64,000 nt of DNA from Welwitschia mirabilis. Lineage: Eukaryota > Gnetophyta > Gnetopsida > Welwitschiales. Shown piece after piece: positions 37,132 to 48,247 of the stretch (the first letter of the stretch is position 1; each line of letters begins with the position of its first letter). Both the position numbers and the translations under genes were made by a program. The stretch is taken from NCBI GenBank assembly GCA_051453625.1, contig JBOZIK010000001.1:295864375-295928374 (forward strand). Direction: 5' to 3'. Under the pieces are notes generated by a model. That model did no database searches and was not told the origin of the DNA. It saw only the letters and a program-made list of their open reading frames with translations.

Positions 37132-37729
37132 ATAATGATATAAATCCAATGCTTGGTCCTTTAAATCCAATAGATTTGACTAAATGAGAATTGTTCCAAA
37201 AGATCCTTTAGTCATCTATGTCTTGACTATTTATAACGGAAGGCTTTTAGGGTTTATTACATTTGAAATGCATTTCCAATAGCTATAAATGGCTAGAAAA
37301 TGGCTACCTAATGGCTATAAAATGGATATATAATGTTTAGAAAAATTTCATTTCTGCTCTGTCTAATTAACCTCATAAAAATCTAGTTGATCCCATGTGA
37401 TGTTATGAGTTACATAAGTCACCTAAGTGATAATCATATAAATCTAATGCTTAATCCTTCAGATCTAATAGATTTGACCAAATGAGAATTGTTCCAAAAG
37501 ATCCTTTGATAATCTATGTCTTAACTATTTATAATGGAAGTTTTTTAGGGTTTACTACATTTGAAATGTGCTTTCAATGGCTATAAACAGCTAAAAAATG
37601 GCTATCTAATGGTTGTTTAATGGATACATAATGCTTAGAAAAATTTCATTCTGCTCCATCCGATAGACCTCATAAAAATCCATTTGACCTCATGTAGTGT
37701 TATGACTTACATAAGTTACTCAAGTAAGA
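37132..37729. repeat. 299-bp tandem duplication inside the 5' LTR
   Basis: 37132-37430 and 37431-37729 are head-to-tail diverged copies (both start TAATxATATAAATC and contain CCAAATGAGAATTGTTCCAA or a close variant). No gap lies between them, so this one is probably real. The 3' LTR has one copy. Confidence 0.82.
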
Positions 37730-38800
37730 AATTTGGTTACCCTAATTTCTTACGGTTCCCTATCGAATCGATCCCATTTGGGTTCGATTGACCCCCATCC
37801 AGTCATCCGCTATTCATCCGGTCACTTACTCTTCTGATAAAATTTCTTTCCAGTTTTCTTCATTGAGTCCATTGACCCCATCATAGGTTTAGTCAACCCC
37901 ATAACAATCAGCTCAGATGTATCAGCTGCATAGTGCTTAGGTTCAGTCAACCNNNNNNNNNNNNNNNNNNNNNNNNNNNNNNNNNNNNNNNNNNNNNNNN
38001 NNNNNNNNNNNNNNNNNNNNNNNNNNNNNNNNNNNNNNNNNNNNNNNNNNNNATAACAATCAGCTCAGATGTATCAGCTGCATAGTGCTTAGGTTCAGTC
38101 AACCCCATTATAGGTCCAGTCGATCCCTTTACATTTAGTTTGGGAGTACTATTTCTCAGGTCCTCAAATCTGATTGACGCCATACAGGTCTAGTTGACCC
38201 CTTTTCATTCAGTTCAGAGACACTGGTTCTCGAGGTTACAGGTCTGGTTAACTCCATAGAAATCTGGTTGACCCCTCTGAATGCAATTCATTTNNNNNNN
38301 NNNNNNNNNNNNNNNNNNNNNNNNNNNNNNNNNNNNNNNNNNNNNNNNNNNNNNNNNNNNNNNNNNNNNNNNNNNNNNNNNNNNNNNNNNNNNACCCCAT
38401 TTTAGGTCCAGTTGATCCCTTTACATTTAGTTTGGGAGTACTGTTTCTCAGGTCCTCAAATCTGATTGACGCCATACAGGTCTAGTCGATCCCTTTTCAT
38501 TCGGTTCAGAGACACTAGTTCTCGAGGTTACAGGTCTGGTCGACTCCATAGAAATCTGGTTGACCCCTCTGAATGCAATTCATTTTCCTATCTACTTTAG
38601 GTGTGGTCAACCCCTTAACAATCCGATTGACCCCATCTTGAGAATAAAACAAACTAACAAGTTTCTAGTATTTAAAAGTTGTTCATTTTTAGTTCCATCT
38701 TTTAACCTGTAAGTAATTTAATATCTTATGCACAAAATAAACAAAATTTTCTATACAGAAAACATTAGTTTAGCATTAATTGGCAAAACATAATCCAAAA

Positions 38801-39964
38801 TCTTCTTGTTAGTTTTCATAATAACTACCATCTTCCTGTACCTATAGCAATAATTTGGTGCATTGAAAATTGTCACTACTTGCTTATTTTTCCTTTATAA
38901 AGCCAAATACTACCTACTTATCTTAACATCCTTTAAAAATTTTACTTATGTGTAGATAAAAGCCCTTAAAAAGTTTACAATGCTTTTAGCTGAAAAGATA
39001 TACTACCTTCACATAACATCAATTGTAGCCTTCCATTACAAGTTGGTGTGTTCTATTAACCAAGTTCAGACCATTTGTATGATTAAAGTTAATAGTCATA
39101 TCCTAATCAAAGTAGTATCTAGCATCCCTAGAAGAAATACCCCATCCAAACAATCATTAGGATTTGACCATAAAAGATCATACATAATCCCTTCATGTGA
39201 TACTTGCAAAGATGAATGTCAGAATTCAAAGAGCATATCACTACTCTCATAATAGGTTTTTAGAGGCACATGAAATATGAAGGGGAATGATCAAAGAGTA
39301 TAACTTTAGTTAAACAATGGAAATTTAGCCACTTAAACTCTAAAAGTTAAAAGTTATGTGCAAGGAAATTCAAATAACTATAGTTTATGATTCACCTTAT
39401 AGAAGTTTCACTAAGGCCTACCCAACAAAATAAGATTATGACTTGATGTAATGTAAAAGAATTAGTAAGTTTGGATGGTGACTAGCATTCTACAAATTCT
39501 TTATATTAGTATTCTCTACGCATTATCTTTATCTATCAATAGGAAAATCTTATATTTCAACTCAAGAATATGTAGAAAATTATTTTGTTTTACCAAAATA
39601 TTTAACATAACTTTCATTAAATCTACAAATAATAAGTTCTTTTGATATATTTAATCTAATTAAATTCTAAGAAACACATAAAAATGGCCATAAATGATTT
39701 ATCTTATCTACTATAAACCCTCATATTGACACCCTATTAAGGACTATTACATTTAAAGAAAATTGTCAACATAAAGTAGAAACCAAACCCCACCATTTCC
39801 AAAACCTCATAACAAACACAAATGCTTCATCTTTTCTACTTTAAAACCTTAAAGTGACACTGCAAAGAATAAGAAAGAAATGGATAGAACTTTAACCTGT
39901 GGGTAGTTTATTAATGCCGAAGACCTAAGCATCCAAGTTATAGATTTTCTATGGATATCTACAT
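38801..39964 (-). pseudogene. PP2A: PP2A catalytic subunit pseudogene, intron-containing
   Basis: Minus-strand relic of serine/threonine protein phosphatase 2A catalytic subunit. The clearest exon, about 39206-39013, reads HEGIMYDLLWS, then GWGISSRDARYYFD, FNHTNGLNLVNRTHQLVMEG and YN*C, against PP2A [40 protein letters not shown], YNWC. One missing base precedes GWGIS. A GT (39012-39011) to AG intron of about 120 bp leads to the next exon with VVTIFNAPNYCYRYRKM (PP2A VVTVFSAPNYCYRCGNM), ending at the copia insertion. Weaker upstream matches to the VCGDIHGQFYD, GDYVDRGYYS and RGNHES regions lie at 39590-39860, and GLSPS-like sequence near 39400. A possible start is near 39964. Retained introns show it is not a processed copy. 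Confidence 0.88.
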
Positions 39965-42900
39965 AAGAAATAAAATTTCAAGCCATAAGAACCAGATCCA
40001 ATACTTGAATTACTAAAAGTAACTAACCTAAAGATGTAAACATGCAATCAATATGGAGAAGGAAAAGACATAGTAGGAAATTGTTTTACAATTCATGGAT
40101 GCTTATACATCTCATATATGTGCCACCAATGGCCCCATAAACACATCTGTCATGGTTGCCCATGCCACATTAAAATTGTTGTGGCATTAAAAAACATTAT
40201 AAATGGCATGAATCATCTTTCATTAAATAATAGATAGGTTGTATTCTAGTTGTGTCCAAAATAAAAGGGCATAAGATAGGGGTGGTTAAGAATAATAAGA
40301 AATAAAGTGTCATAGGGTCATAATGGTTTAAAGCAACTAAAAATAAAGGAAATTCCCATGATCATCCATAGCTTACATGGGGGGTGATAATTCCTTAATC
40401 TCCTTACAACTTTATAAATTTTATTTAAACTATTAGAAAATCTATTACAATAATGCATCTTTCAAGTTTTTTGGATTGTGCTAGCAAATGATTAGTTTTG
40501 AGATAACCTTGTTCAGCATAGATTCTTTTGTAAAGCTGAGAAAGTATAAGGTTTAGGATCATCCACATGCTTAGAGACTTTTTAAAAGGACTAAATTCCC
40601 TTTCTTTCTTCTTTTGAACATCTCCATAACTACAAAGAAGAGTTACTATGTTAAACATAGAAACCTTACAAAAGTAATGGAGTAAGAACTTCAAAGGATA
40701 GTTACAGGATTATAAAAAATGAATTAGGTTTCCTTTAAATTTAAAAAAAAAATGTTACTAAGGTTGGATTCTCAAATAAGTATCTTCATAATTCTAAAAT
40801 ATCAAAGACCTTCTTCTAATGAGCAGAATACCAATAGAATAAGGAAATATATTGATATGTATTTAAGGGATTTTCTATGGCATCTAGTAGATAACATTTA
40901 TGTCATACTAATTATAAAAGACTTAAAGAAAATGAGATATAAAATATTAATGGATATTAAAAAGATATGAGATGTGATATTTATGTTGGAATAAATAGAA
41001 TTATATTTATTCAAAAACATCACCAAGGAGTTGAGAGAACCTATTCAGATGTCAAACGTATTATTAATATACCACTTGAAACATTTGAGATAGTTATTAC
41101 CCATGCTAGAGAAGAGTTATCTCTCAAGATGATAAATAAAAAGACAAGAATTTATCCCTATAAAACTATTCTTCATAATAGTCATGGATCTTTTTAAAGT
41201 GCTTAGTATTAATTTTTAAGTAGTACTCTTTAAGAACTCAATAAGATAGCAAGATAATAACCTTCAAATATAGCTTTTGTTATCAAATTTGATGGGTTTG
41301 AAAGTAATAATCACCCATAGCACTAAGTTAATTGAGATCTTGATTTGTATGAATACTAGAATAGAGGGAATCTATTCCAAAGGTAAAGAAAATAACATCC
41401 TAAGTTAATCTTAAGTAATTGAGATCCTAAGTTAGAAACACTACATGTACGAGATGGGTTGACTAAGAAGAATTAGAACAACTAAATAAGGTAGAAGGCA
41501 ATAAGTGGATTCTAGAATGTAGATAAAGTAGTTCTAAATGGAGCATCTCAATAAAATGGATTTTGGATTTTTAGGGATCAAGTAGAAGACATAAAGTTTT
41601 CCTTTAGTAAGTGGTACTTAAAGAAGAAAATCTTTGAACTACCATAAAATAAGGGCAAAGTGGTTAAGAATATGAATTAGCTTAGGATTAATAAAATTCC
41701 ATGAAATATCCTTAATTAATTGAGAAATTTAGAAGTCTAAAACTACTTTTAGGTCCTTGTAGTATATCATAAAGTATTTGAGATATCAATCCCTAAGTTT
41801 TTATCAACTAGTTTAATGACTCTTGAGTCATTGTATTAGAGATTTTTAGGGCTTTAAGAAGACATTATGAAAGGTATGATTTATGATGTTCTCAGTATGA
41901 ATTAAGAGCTAAGAAAAAAATGTCATAAGATTGACAAATGCTAAGTTTAAATGCATATTAATCCTAATAAGTGGATGGTTTCAAGAACTAGAAAGTCAAA
42001 TCTTTATGAAAGAAAAATCAATTTTTCTTATGAAAGCATTTGAACTTTAATACTATTTAGGATGTGGTTTAAACAAGCCTTTGAATTCCTTTGAATTCTC
42101 CTAATTTCCTAGTCAATTACTTATTAGTGATTGGACGTAATATTATCACCCAAAAAAAAAAATGTTAAATAAAAGGAGGAAATTCCAGCTAAAAGGGAAG
42201 AGCCAGTTAAGACATTTTATAAGAAAATATAACTAATAACATGGATGATCTAGTTTTAATAAAAATTCACAAACCTAATAACTTCCATGTTTTCTCTTAT
42301 GTCTTTCATGATTGAATATCAAAAAGTTGTAGATTAAGATATTGAAGACTAGAAACTTTGAGACTTTGATAAAATACTTTATAAGTAAAAATCTTTGTTA
42401 AATAATGGTAATGTCAAGGGAGAAGAATTTTGCATATTGAGAAAATAACATGATTGGCAAATTTAGTATTCTCTTGGCTATGATATATATTACACAAAAA
42501 TAAGATAGTAAATAAATCATTTATAATGATAACCACTAGAAAACTTATTATAATTATAAAAAAAAGGGAATGACTATATATTTAAAAATTAATTCATCAT
42601 AGCTTTCCTACTTCTTCTAGAATTTCAATAATAAGCACTATGGGACAAACTTCGAAATAATTTTGTATTGGATACTTACTTTTAAGGACATGATATTAAG
42701 ATTATACTTTATACTAATGAGATGACTTGATGATTATTAAACATTAATATTTTATCATACATAAGGTTTCTTATCTTTGACACAAGTAATTTTACTATGC
42801 TTATTCAAATTTAAATTAGGATATTAGATGAATAAATATATTATTATATATATGCAGTGTCCTAATTTTGAATGATTTAGCTTTCAATCCCTACTAAAAA

Positions 42901-43265
42901 CCAAAACATACTTTCAACTTTGATTAAGATATAATACATCAAAGAAAATCCTTCTATGAACTTGTAACATGACCACAGCCAAATCTATGCTATCTAGATG
43001 AAAAATATCTTAAATTATTGTGATCATTCATATCTTAAAGGAGAATAATGATAATATTAATTTACATGTATTTGAAATGCTTTTTCCCCTCTAGAATTCC
43101 TATACATTCTTAACACTCTAAAATCTACATTTGGCCTAACATAATTTACTTTAATGACCTATGACTTATAAAACCAATATTCATAAATCTTCTATAAAAT
43201 TTTCAATATGGCTAATATATGGTTACCATGATCTATTATATTTTGTACTTAAAACAAAAATAAAT
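39965..43265. other. Unidentified DNA upstream of the PP2A pseudogene
   Basis: The region adjoining 39964 would have been the promoter side of the phosphatase gene. Open frames at 40425-40694 (-), 40752-40970 (+) and 40967-41197 (+), and a long frame with few stops on the plus strand near 41550-41870, show no domain I can name. They could be remnants of other host or mobile sequences. Confidence 0.4.
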
Positions 43266-45261
43266 GGTCATCATAAGGTTCTACCACATCAAGGTAATTT
43301 TTTTTTGAAAAGATCTTTGGTAGTGTTGGTAGCTATGGGAACTCTACTGAAAGGTTAGTTGGTCATGCTTTACGGGTTTCTACTCCTCTGATAGTGATAG
43401 CACAACCTCATCATGGAAAAAGAAATAAACTTTAAGGCTATGAGATCAGTGGTATTCTTGGTGTTATCAAAGGCATTGCTTATTTCCTAGACTCTCAGTA
43501 TTCCCACTTTATCATTTCACTTTTGAAGATTTAGGTGTGTTTGTGGGATGAGAGCAACTGAGTTCATTTCTAAGTAATTTTTAAATTTTGACATTCATTG
43601 TTATAAGCATTTAAATATTTGAATATTGCCATAATCACTACCTTTTCGAGTGAACTTTACGAAGTTTATACATTTTGTCATGNNNNNNNNNNNNNNNNNN
43701 NNNNNNNNNNNNNNNNNNNNNNNNNNNNNNNNNNNNNNNNNNNNNNNNNNNNNNNNNNNNNNNNNNNNNNNNNNNNNNNNNNNNNNNNNNNNNNNNNNNN
43801 NNNNNNNNNNNNNNNNNNNNNNNNNNNNNNNNNNNNNNNNNNNNNNNNNNNNNNNNNNNNNNNNNNNNNNNNNNNNNNNNNNNNNNNNNNNNNNNNNNNN
43901 NNNNNNNNNNNNNNNNNNNNNNNNNNNNNNNNNNNNNNNNNNNNNNNNNNNNNNNNNNNNNNNNNNNNNNNNNNNNNNNNNNNNNNNNNNNNNNNNNNNN
44001 NNNNNNNNNNNNNNNNNNNNNNNNNNNNNNNNNNNNNNNNNNNNNNNNNNNNNNNNNNNNNNNNNNNNNNNNNNNNNNNNNNNNNNNNNNNNNNNNNNNN
44101 NNNNNNNNNNNNNNNNNNNNNNNNNNNNNNNNNNNNNNNNNNNNNNNNNNNNNNNNTACCGTTTCGAGTGAACTTTACAAAGTTTAGACATTTTGTCATG
44201 CATATTTACTTTGGGGGTTTTAGGATGTCTTCTTTGGGAGCTTGCTAGATTAGTACTTAGGATAGGTAAACAATCTTCTCCTTGTTCCTTGTGTCCATTT
44301 TTCATTCTATGTTTCTTAGGTTTTTGAGTTTAGAAATTTAAAGTCATTTATGCATTTTCTCATTTATCTTATAAGATCTTAATCATTTAGTAGTTTTCTT
44401 ACTATTCTTTCATGTTATATTATTTTTATATGAGCATTTGAAAAGTACAAAGAACATCTTAGTTTTACTAAGTTTCCTTGTAGCTTATGGAGTTCTACGT
44501 TTATCTTACTTTTTTAACTATTTGGGCACATTTATTTAGTTTTTATTGACAAGTTTTTAGCTTAGATAGTTTGTTTTCTTTAGCCATAGTTTTTATTTTC
44601 TTATGAATTTGTCCTTTTTCCTTTGGTTTTTTTAGTTTTCTATTTGGTTTTCTGTCTTTTTGAATTTTTTTGTTTAGAACTAATACTTAAGCGATCATAT
44701 CTGAGCCTAAGCTTTTTAGCTGATATTTTTTTTTTTGAAAAAGCTTTTAATGTNNNNNNNNNNNNNNNNNNNNNNNNNNNNNNNNNNNNNNNNNNNNNNN
44801 NNNNNNNNNNNNNNNNNNNNNNNNNNNNNNNNNNNNNNNNNNNNNNNNNNNNNTTTTTTTTTTGAAAAAGCTTTTAAGGTCCTATCATCTACCTAGTCAT
44901 CCAGATAAAATTGGGAGGATAATGGTCTGATTATTTCTGAGAGTTATCCTAGGGCAGTCATTCTGATGACATCGACTGGATGACTGTGTGATATAATCGT
45001 GGTCCAAACTCTTTTTCCTCATTTTTTCTTATTTCTTCATCATTGTCACCTATTCCTTCAAGAGAAAACTCCTTTGGCCTATGCCAGTGTTCTGAAACTT
45101 ATCCTACTTGATTCTGTGTCTAGATTCGTTAGATTTCATTCAATTTTTAAAAATAAGGAATGTTTCTTTCTCCTTTTGGTTTTCAATCTTTTCTCTCATT
45201 TTTTAGCCTTTTAACATGCACTTTTCATGTATATCACTTATTTTTTCATACTCTTCAGCTT
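43266..45261 (+). repeat. Large direct duplication, copy 1
   Basis: Parallels 45363-46680 at an offset of about 2.09 kb. The left end encodes VLPHQGNFFLKRSLVVLVA and then MLYGFLLL followed by stops. It then contains 'tttcacttttgaagattt', 'tatgcattttctcattt' and 'atgtatatcactta' blocks shared with copy 2. Gaps at 43683-44156 (474 N, 44-bp flank overlap) and 44754-44853 (100 N, about 29-bp flank overlap) inflate its length. Confidence 0.8.
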
Positions 45262-45362
45262 NNNNNNNNNNNNNNNNNNNNNNNNNNNNNNNNNNNNNNN
45301 NNNNNNNNNNNNNNNNNNNNNNNNNNNNNNNNNNNNNNNNNNNNNNNNNNNNNNNNNNNNNC

Positions 45363-46680
45363 ACCAGGATGTTCTACCACATCAGGATAAATATTTTCGA
45401 AAGAGACCTTTGGCAGTGTTGGTGGCTGTGGGAACTCAACTGGGTGATCAGTTAGCTATGCTTTATGGGTTCCTACCTTTATAATAGTGGTTGCACTCCC
45501 CTTATCATAGAAAACTAAATAAACTTTGAGGTTAGGGATCAATAGTATTCCTGGTATCATTAGACACACTATTTATTTTTTAGACTCTTAGTATTTCTAC
45601 TTAGTCATTTCACTTTTGAAGATTTGGGTATGTTTATTGGGTGAAAAAAAGTGAGTTCATTTCTAAGTAACTTTTGATTTTAAAATTTATTATTTTATGC
45701 ACTTGAATATTTTACTATTGCTACCTTTTTGAGTAAACTTTATGAAGTATATACATTCTTTTATATATATTTACTTAAGTGATGTTATGATGTTTTTCTT
45801 GGAAGTTCGCTAGGTTAGTAGTTAGGATAGGAAAAAAAATCTTCTTCTTGCCCTTTATATCCATTTTCACTATGTGTTTCTTGAATTTTTGAGTTAAAGA
45901 TTTCAAAGTAATTTATGCATTTTCTTATTCTTTTATAGGACCTTAATCATTTAATAGTTTTCTTACTGTTATTTCATGTTAAATCATTTTTTAGTGAGTA
46001 TTTGAAAACTTCAAAGAAGACATCTTTTCCATTTTTAGTTTTTGTGAGTTTACTTATAGCTTATCAAATTATGAGTTTATCATGATTTCCTTTTCTGTTC
46101 AGGCACATTCATGTAGTTTTTCTTGTTGGTTTCAATCTAGATAGTCTATTTTCTTCAACCATACTTTTTCTTTTTTCATGTGTTTGTCCTTTGTCTTTTG
46201 TTTTTCTTGATTTTCTATTTGCTTTTCTATATTTCTATGTTTTTCTATTCAGAACTACTACTTACACCATCATATCTAAGCCTAATTTTTCTAGTTGATC
46301 TTTTTCTTTCTATAAATCTTTTCATATTTAGTCATCCACAATATCATCTAGATGACACTGATAGATGATAGTTTGATTTTTTCTGAGAGTCATCCTAGGG
46401 CTACCATTTAGATAATGTGATTAGATGGCAATGTGATAAAACCATGACTTAAATCCTTTTTCCTTATTTTTCTTTTATTTTCTTATTGTTTTTGCCCATT
46501 CTTTCAGATACAATGATCTATCTGGCCTATTTTGTGTCCATATTTGCTAGATCTCAGTAGATTTTCAAAAATAAGGTATGTTTCTCTCTCCTCTTATTTT
46601 TCACTTATTTTGCTCTTTTTTCATCCTTTTGAGTGCATTTTTCATGTATATCACTTAGTTTTTCACGCTCTTTAATTTGG
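45363..46680 (+). repeat. Large direct duplication, copy 2
   Basis: Starts just after a 100-N gap (45262-45361) with a peptide reading VLPHQDKYFRKRPLAVLVAV followed by QLAMLYGFLPL-stop, clearly homologous to copy 1. The shared peptide may be the C-terminus of an old mobile-element protein. I do not recognise it. Confidence 0.8.
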
Positions 46681-47101
46681 GACTTACAGATTTGAATTTC
46701 ATAGTGTATTTTTCAAGTTATGAGTATTTTTGCATATTATGAGGTATTTTTAAATTTCCACCTTTTACACTTTTTTTTTCACAAACTGTAGGTCAAAATA
46801 TAGTGGTCCTTTAAACATAATTAATTAGTTCTATGTGTATTATGACTTTGATAGATTAGATTTTTCATTTAAGCACTTTGAATTTTTACTTCATGTGGGG
46901 TCCACTAAACATACAGTTTTTGAATTTTTTGTGTATTTCTTATTTTCCTTTTCACATTTAGAAAATTTGAGATAAATTGCAATCTTTAAGTGGGGGTAGG
47001 AGATATTTTCAGTATTTTTTCTCATTTTTATTGATTTTTAGGTGTCATTATTACACATCCATGTGACGTTTTTAACATGTCTTTCTATTTTTGCATGAAG
47101 T
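46681..47101 (+). other. AT-rich spacer with G-rich tract
   Basis: Contains TTTAAGTGGGGGTAGGAGA at about 46986-47004. Similar 'TTTAAGTTTGGGGG' tracts separate pol from the downstream ORF in plant Tat/Athila-type Ty3/gypsy elements, so this spacer and the ORF that follows may belong to one. Confidence 0.4.
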
Positions 47102-48247
47102 TTTTTATGTTTCCAATTGAGTAGGCCTCATACACATAGAGCTAGATAGGTCAAGGCTGAGGCTAGGGTAGTAAAAAAAGAGGTGAGCCCTATAATTAAG
47201 CCAGAGATAGAGCATACAGAGCCTACACATCCACCACCTTAGCATAGTTGTTTCATGACTATGATAGCTGGTATCTATGTCGAATGACACTTTGGCGATT
47301 TCATGAGTTGTATCAATCTATATATTGACTAGAGACTAATATATTTATGGCTCAAATGGATTATAGATGCACATGGATCATACTATGTATTAGAGATGAG
47401 GAATTTTTATGACACCATGCATATTGAGAGGTGACCTGATGCTCGTGGTCAACTATAGGAGATTGTCGCATTTATACGGGATCATGGGATAGTGATTCTT
47501 CCATCCTATATTATAGTTATCATAGATCTTGGTGGGCTTGGAAGCATGCACATACGCTCGACTGGTGGGACTGTGGAGCATTGAGCATATAGTGCAATTT
47601 TAGATATTCTAACCGATCTTACTACTGATTGATAGGGGTAAATATTACTCAACTAACCCCTGTATATAGGGTTTTGCATAAAGGGTGATCCATAACATTA
47701 GTGTATCATTTTATGACAGTCATGCCATGGTAGTTCATTTACAGATATTAACAACTTTTAGATAGGAGGAGTAGATGAACCTTCCTACATGTATGTGGAG
47801 GAGACTCAGATCCATGGTAGAGGCATGACAACTTTAGATACTTGGTTATCCATGCCTCCTCTTAGTACTCTTTAGATTATTTGGGATATTAGAATTCATG
47901 GGCTAGTATCACCTATCGCGTATACAGACTTCAACTCGCATTTATAGAACATGGGTATACATGTTCCAGGAGAAGTAAAGAGACCTTAGGTATAGAGACC
48001 TGCAGTTGGAACTTCACTTGAGCAGATTCAGGCTCTCTTGGCTAAGACCACTAAGATCATTAGAGGTTTCATTGATAGAGGTATTTAGTCACTTGATCAG
48101 AGGATCCAAACTTTAAAGCATAAGTTCCTATCTATTAAGATGAAAGTGGAGCACACCAGGGATCAGATTATCGACATGTGTCAGTGTGTCGTTTCTATTC
48201 AGCAAAGTATGATGGTGGATAATTCTAAGGTTGTACATGTCCAAGGC
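47102..48247 (+). pseudogene. Accessory ORF relic, plant transposon protein-like
   Basis: One plus-strand frame reads SRPHTHRAR, KAEARVVKKEVSPIIKPEIE, then LEMRNFYDTMHIER, then IVAFIRDHGIVILPSYI, and later SLEQIQALLAKTTKIIRG with coiled-coil character. The R-x-F-Y segment followed by a short beta-like V-x-G-I-V-I-x-P-S-Y-I stretch resembles the 'putative plant transposon protein' domain. Within 47123-47633 and 47764-48247 the frame has twelve stops: nine TAG and three TGA, no TAA. The part between those blocks seems frameshifted. The ATG expected at SRPH is TTG. Function of the family is unknown. Confidence 0.6.

Larger units (their letters stand above)
26006..38800 (-). mobile_element. Ty1/copia element (SIRE/Maximus-like), defective
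   Basis: A minus-strand LTR retrotransposon has outer ends TGATAGGATCG (26006) and TAATCCAAAA (38800) and a perfect 5-bp target duplication TCTTC (26001-26005 and 38801-38805). From its 5' end it has an LTR (36461-38800), a tRNA-Met-type PBS (36447-36458), gag, a pol N-terminal stub, an accessory ORF, a 3' untranslated region, and PPT plus 3' LTR (26006-27617). Extra partial LTR copies lie at 28541-29493 and 29853-30090. Integrase, reverse transcriptase and RNase H were not found, though gaps total more than 2 kb. The long LTRs and 3' accessory ORF suggest a SIRE/Maximus relationship. This is inference. Confidence 0.88.
36461..38800 (-). repeat. 5' LTR of the copia element (inflated by duplications)
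   Basis: Inner end TCATAGGATCGAGAACCC (36461), outer end TAATCCAAAA (38800), followed by the TCTTC duplication. The span is 2340 bp. Subtracting two 100-N gaps, 52 and 192 bp of gap-edge overlap and a 299-bp tandem duplication leaves about 1597 bp, close to the 1612 bp of the 3' LTR. This supports identity of the two LTRs and an artefactual origin of the gap-edge repeats. Confidence 0.88.

Noticed and set aside
37947-38475. Two minus ORFs starting MASIRFEDLRN as a small gene pair.
   Set aside because: They lie in the 5' LTR and are the two sides of a 192-bp gap-edge overlap.
39181-39330. A DHSP word on the minus strand, first taken as a LINE endonuclease C-terminus.
   Set aside because: The adjoining sequence translates as PP2A exons (DLLWS, GWGIS, FNHTNGL), and no other endonuclease motif is present. 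The word lies in what would be an intron.
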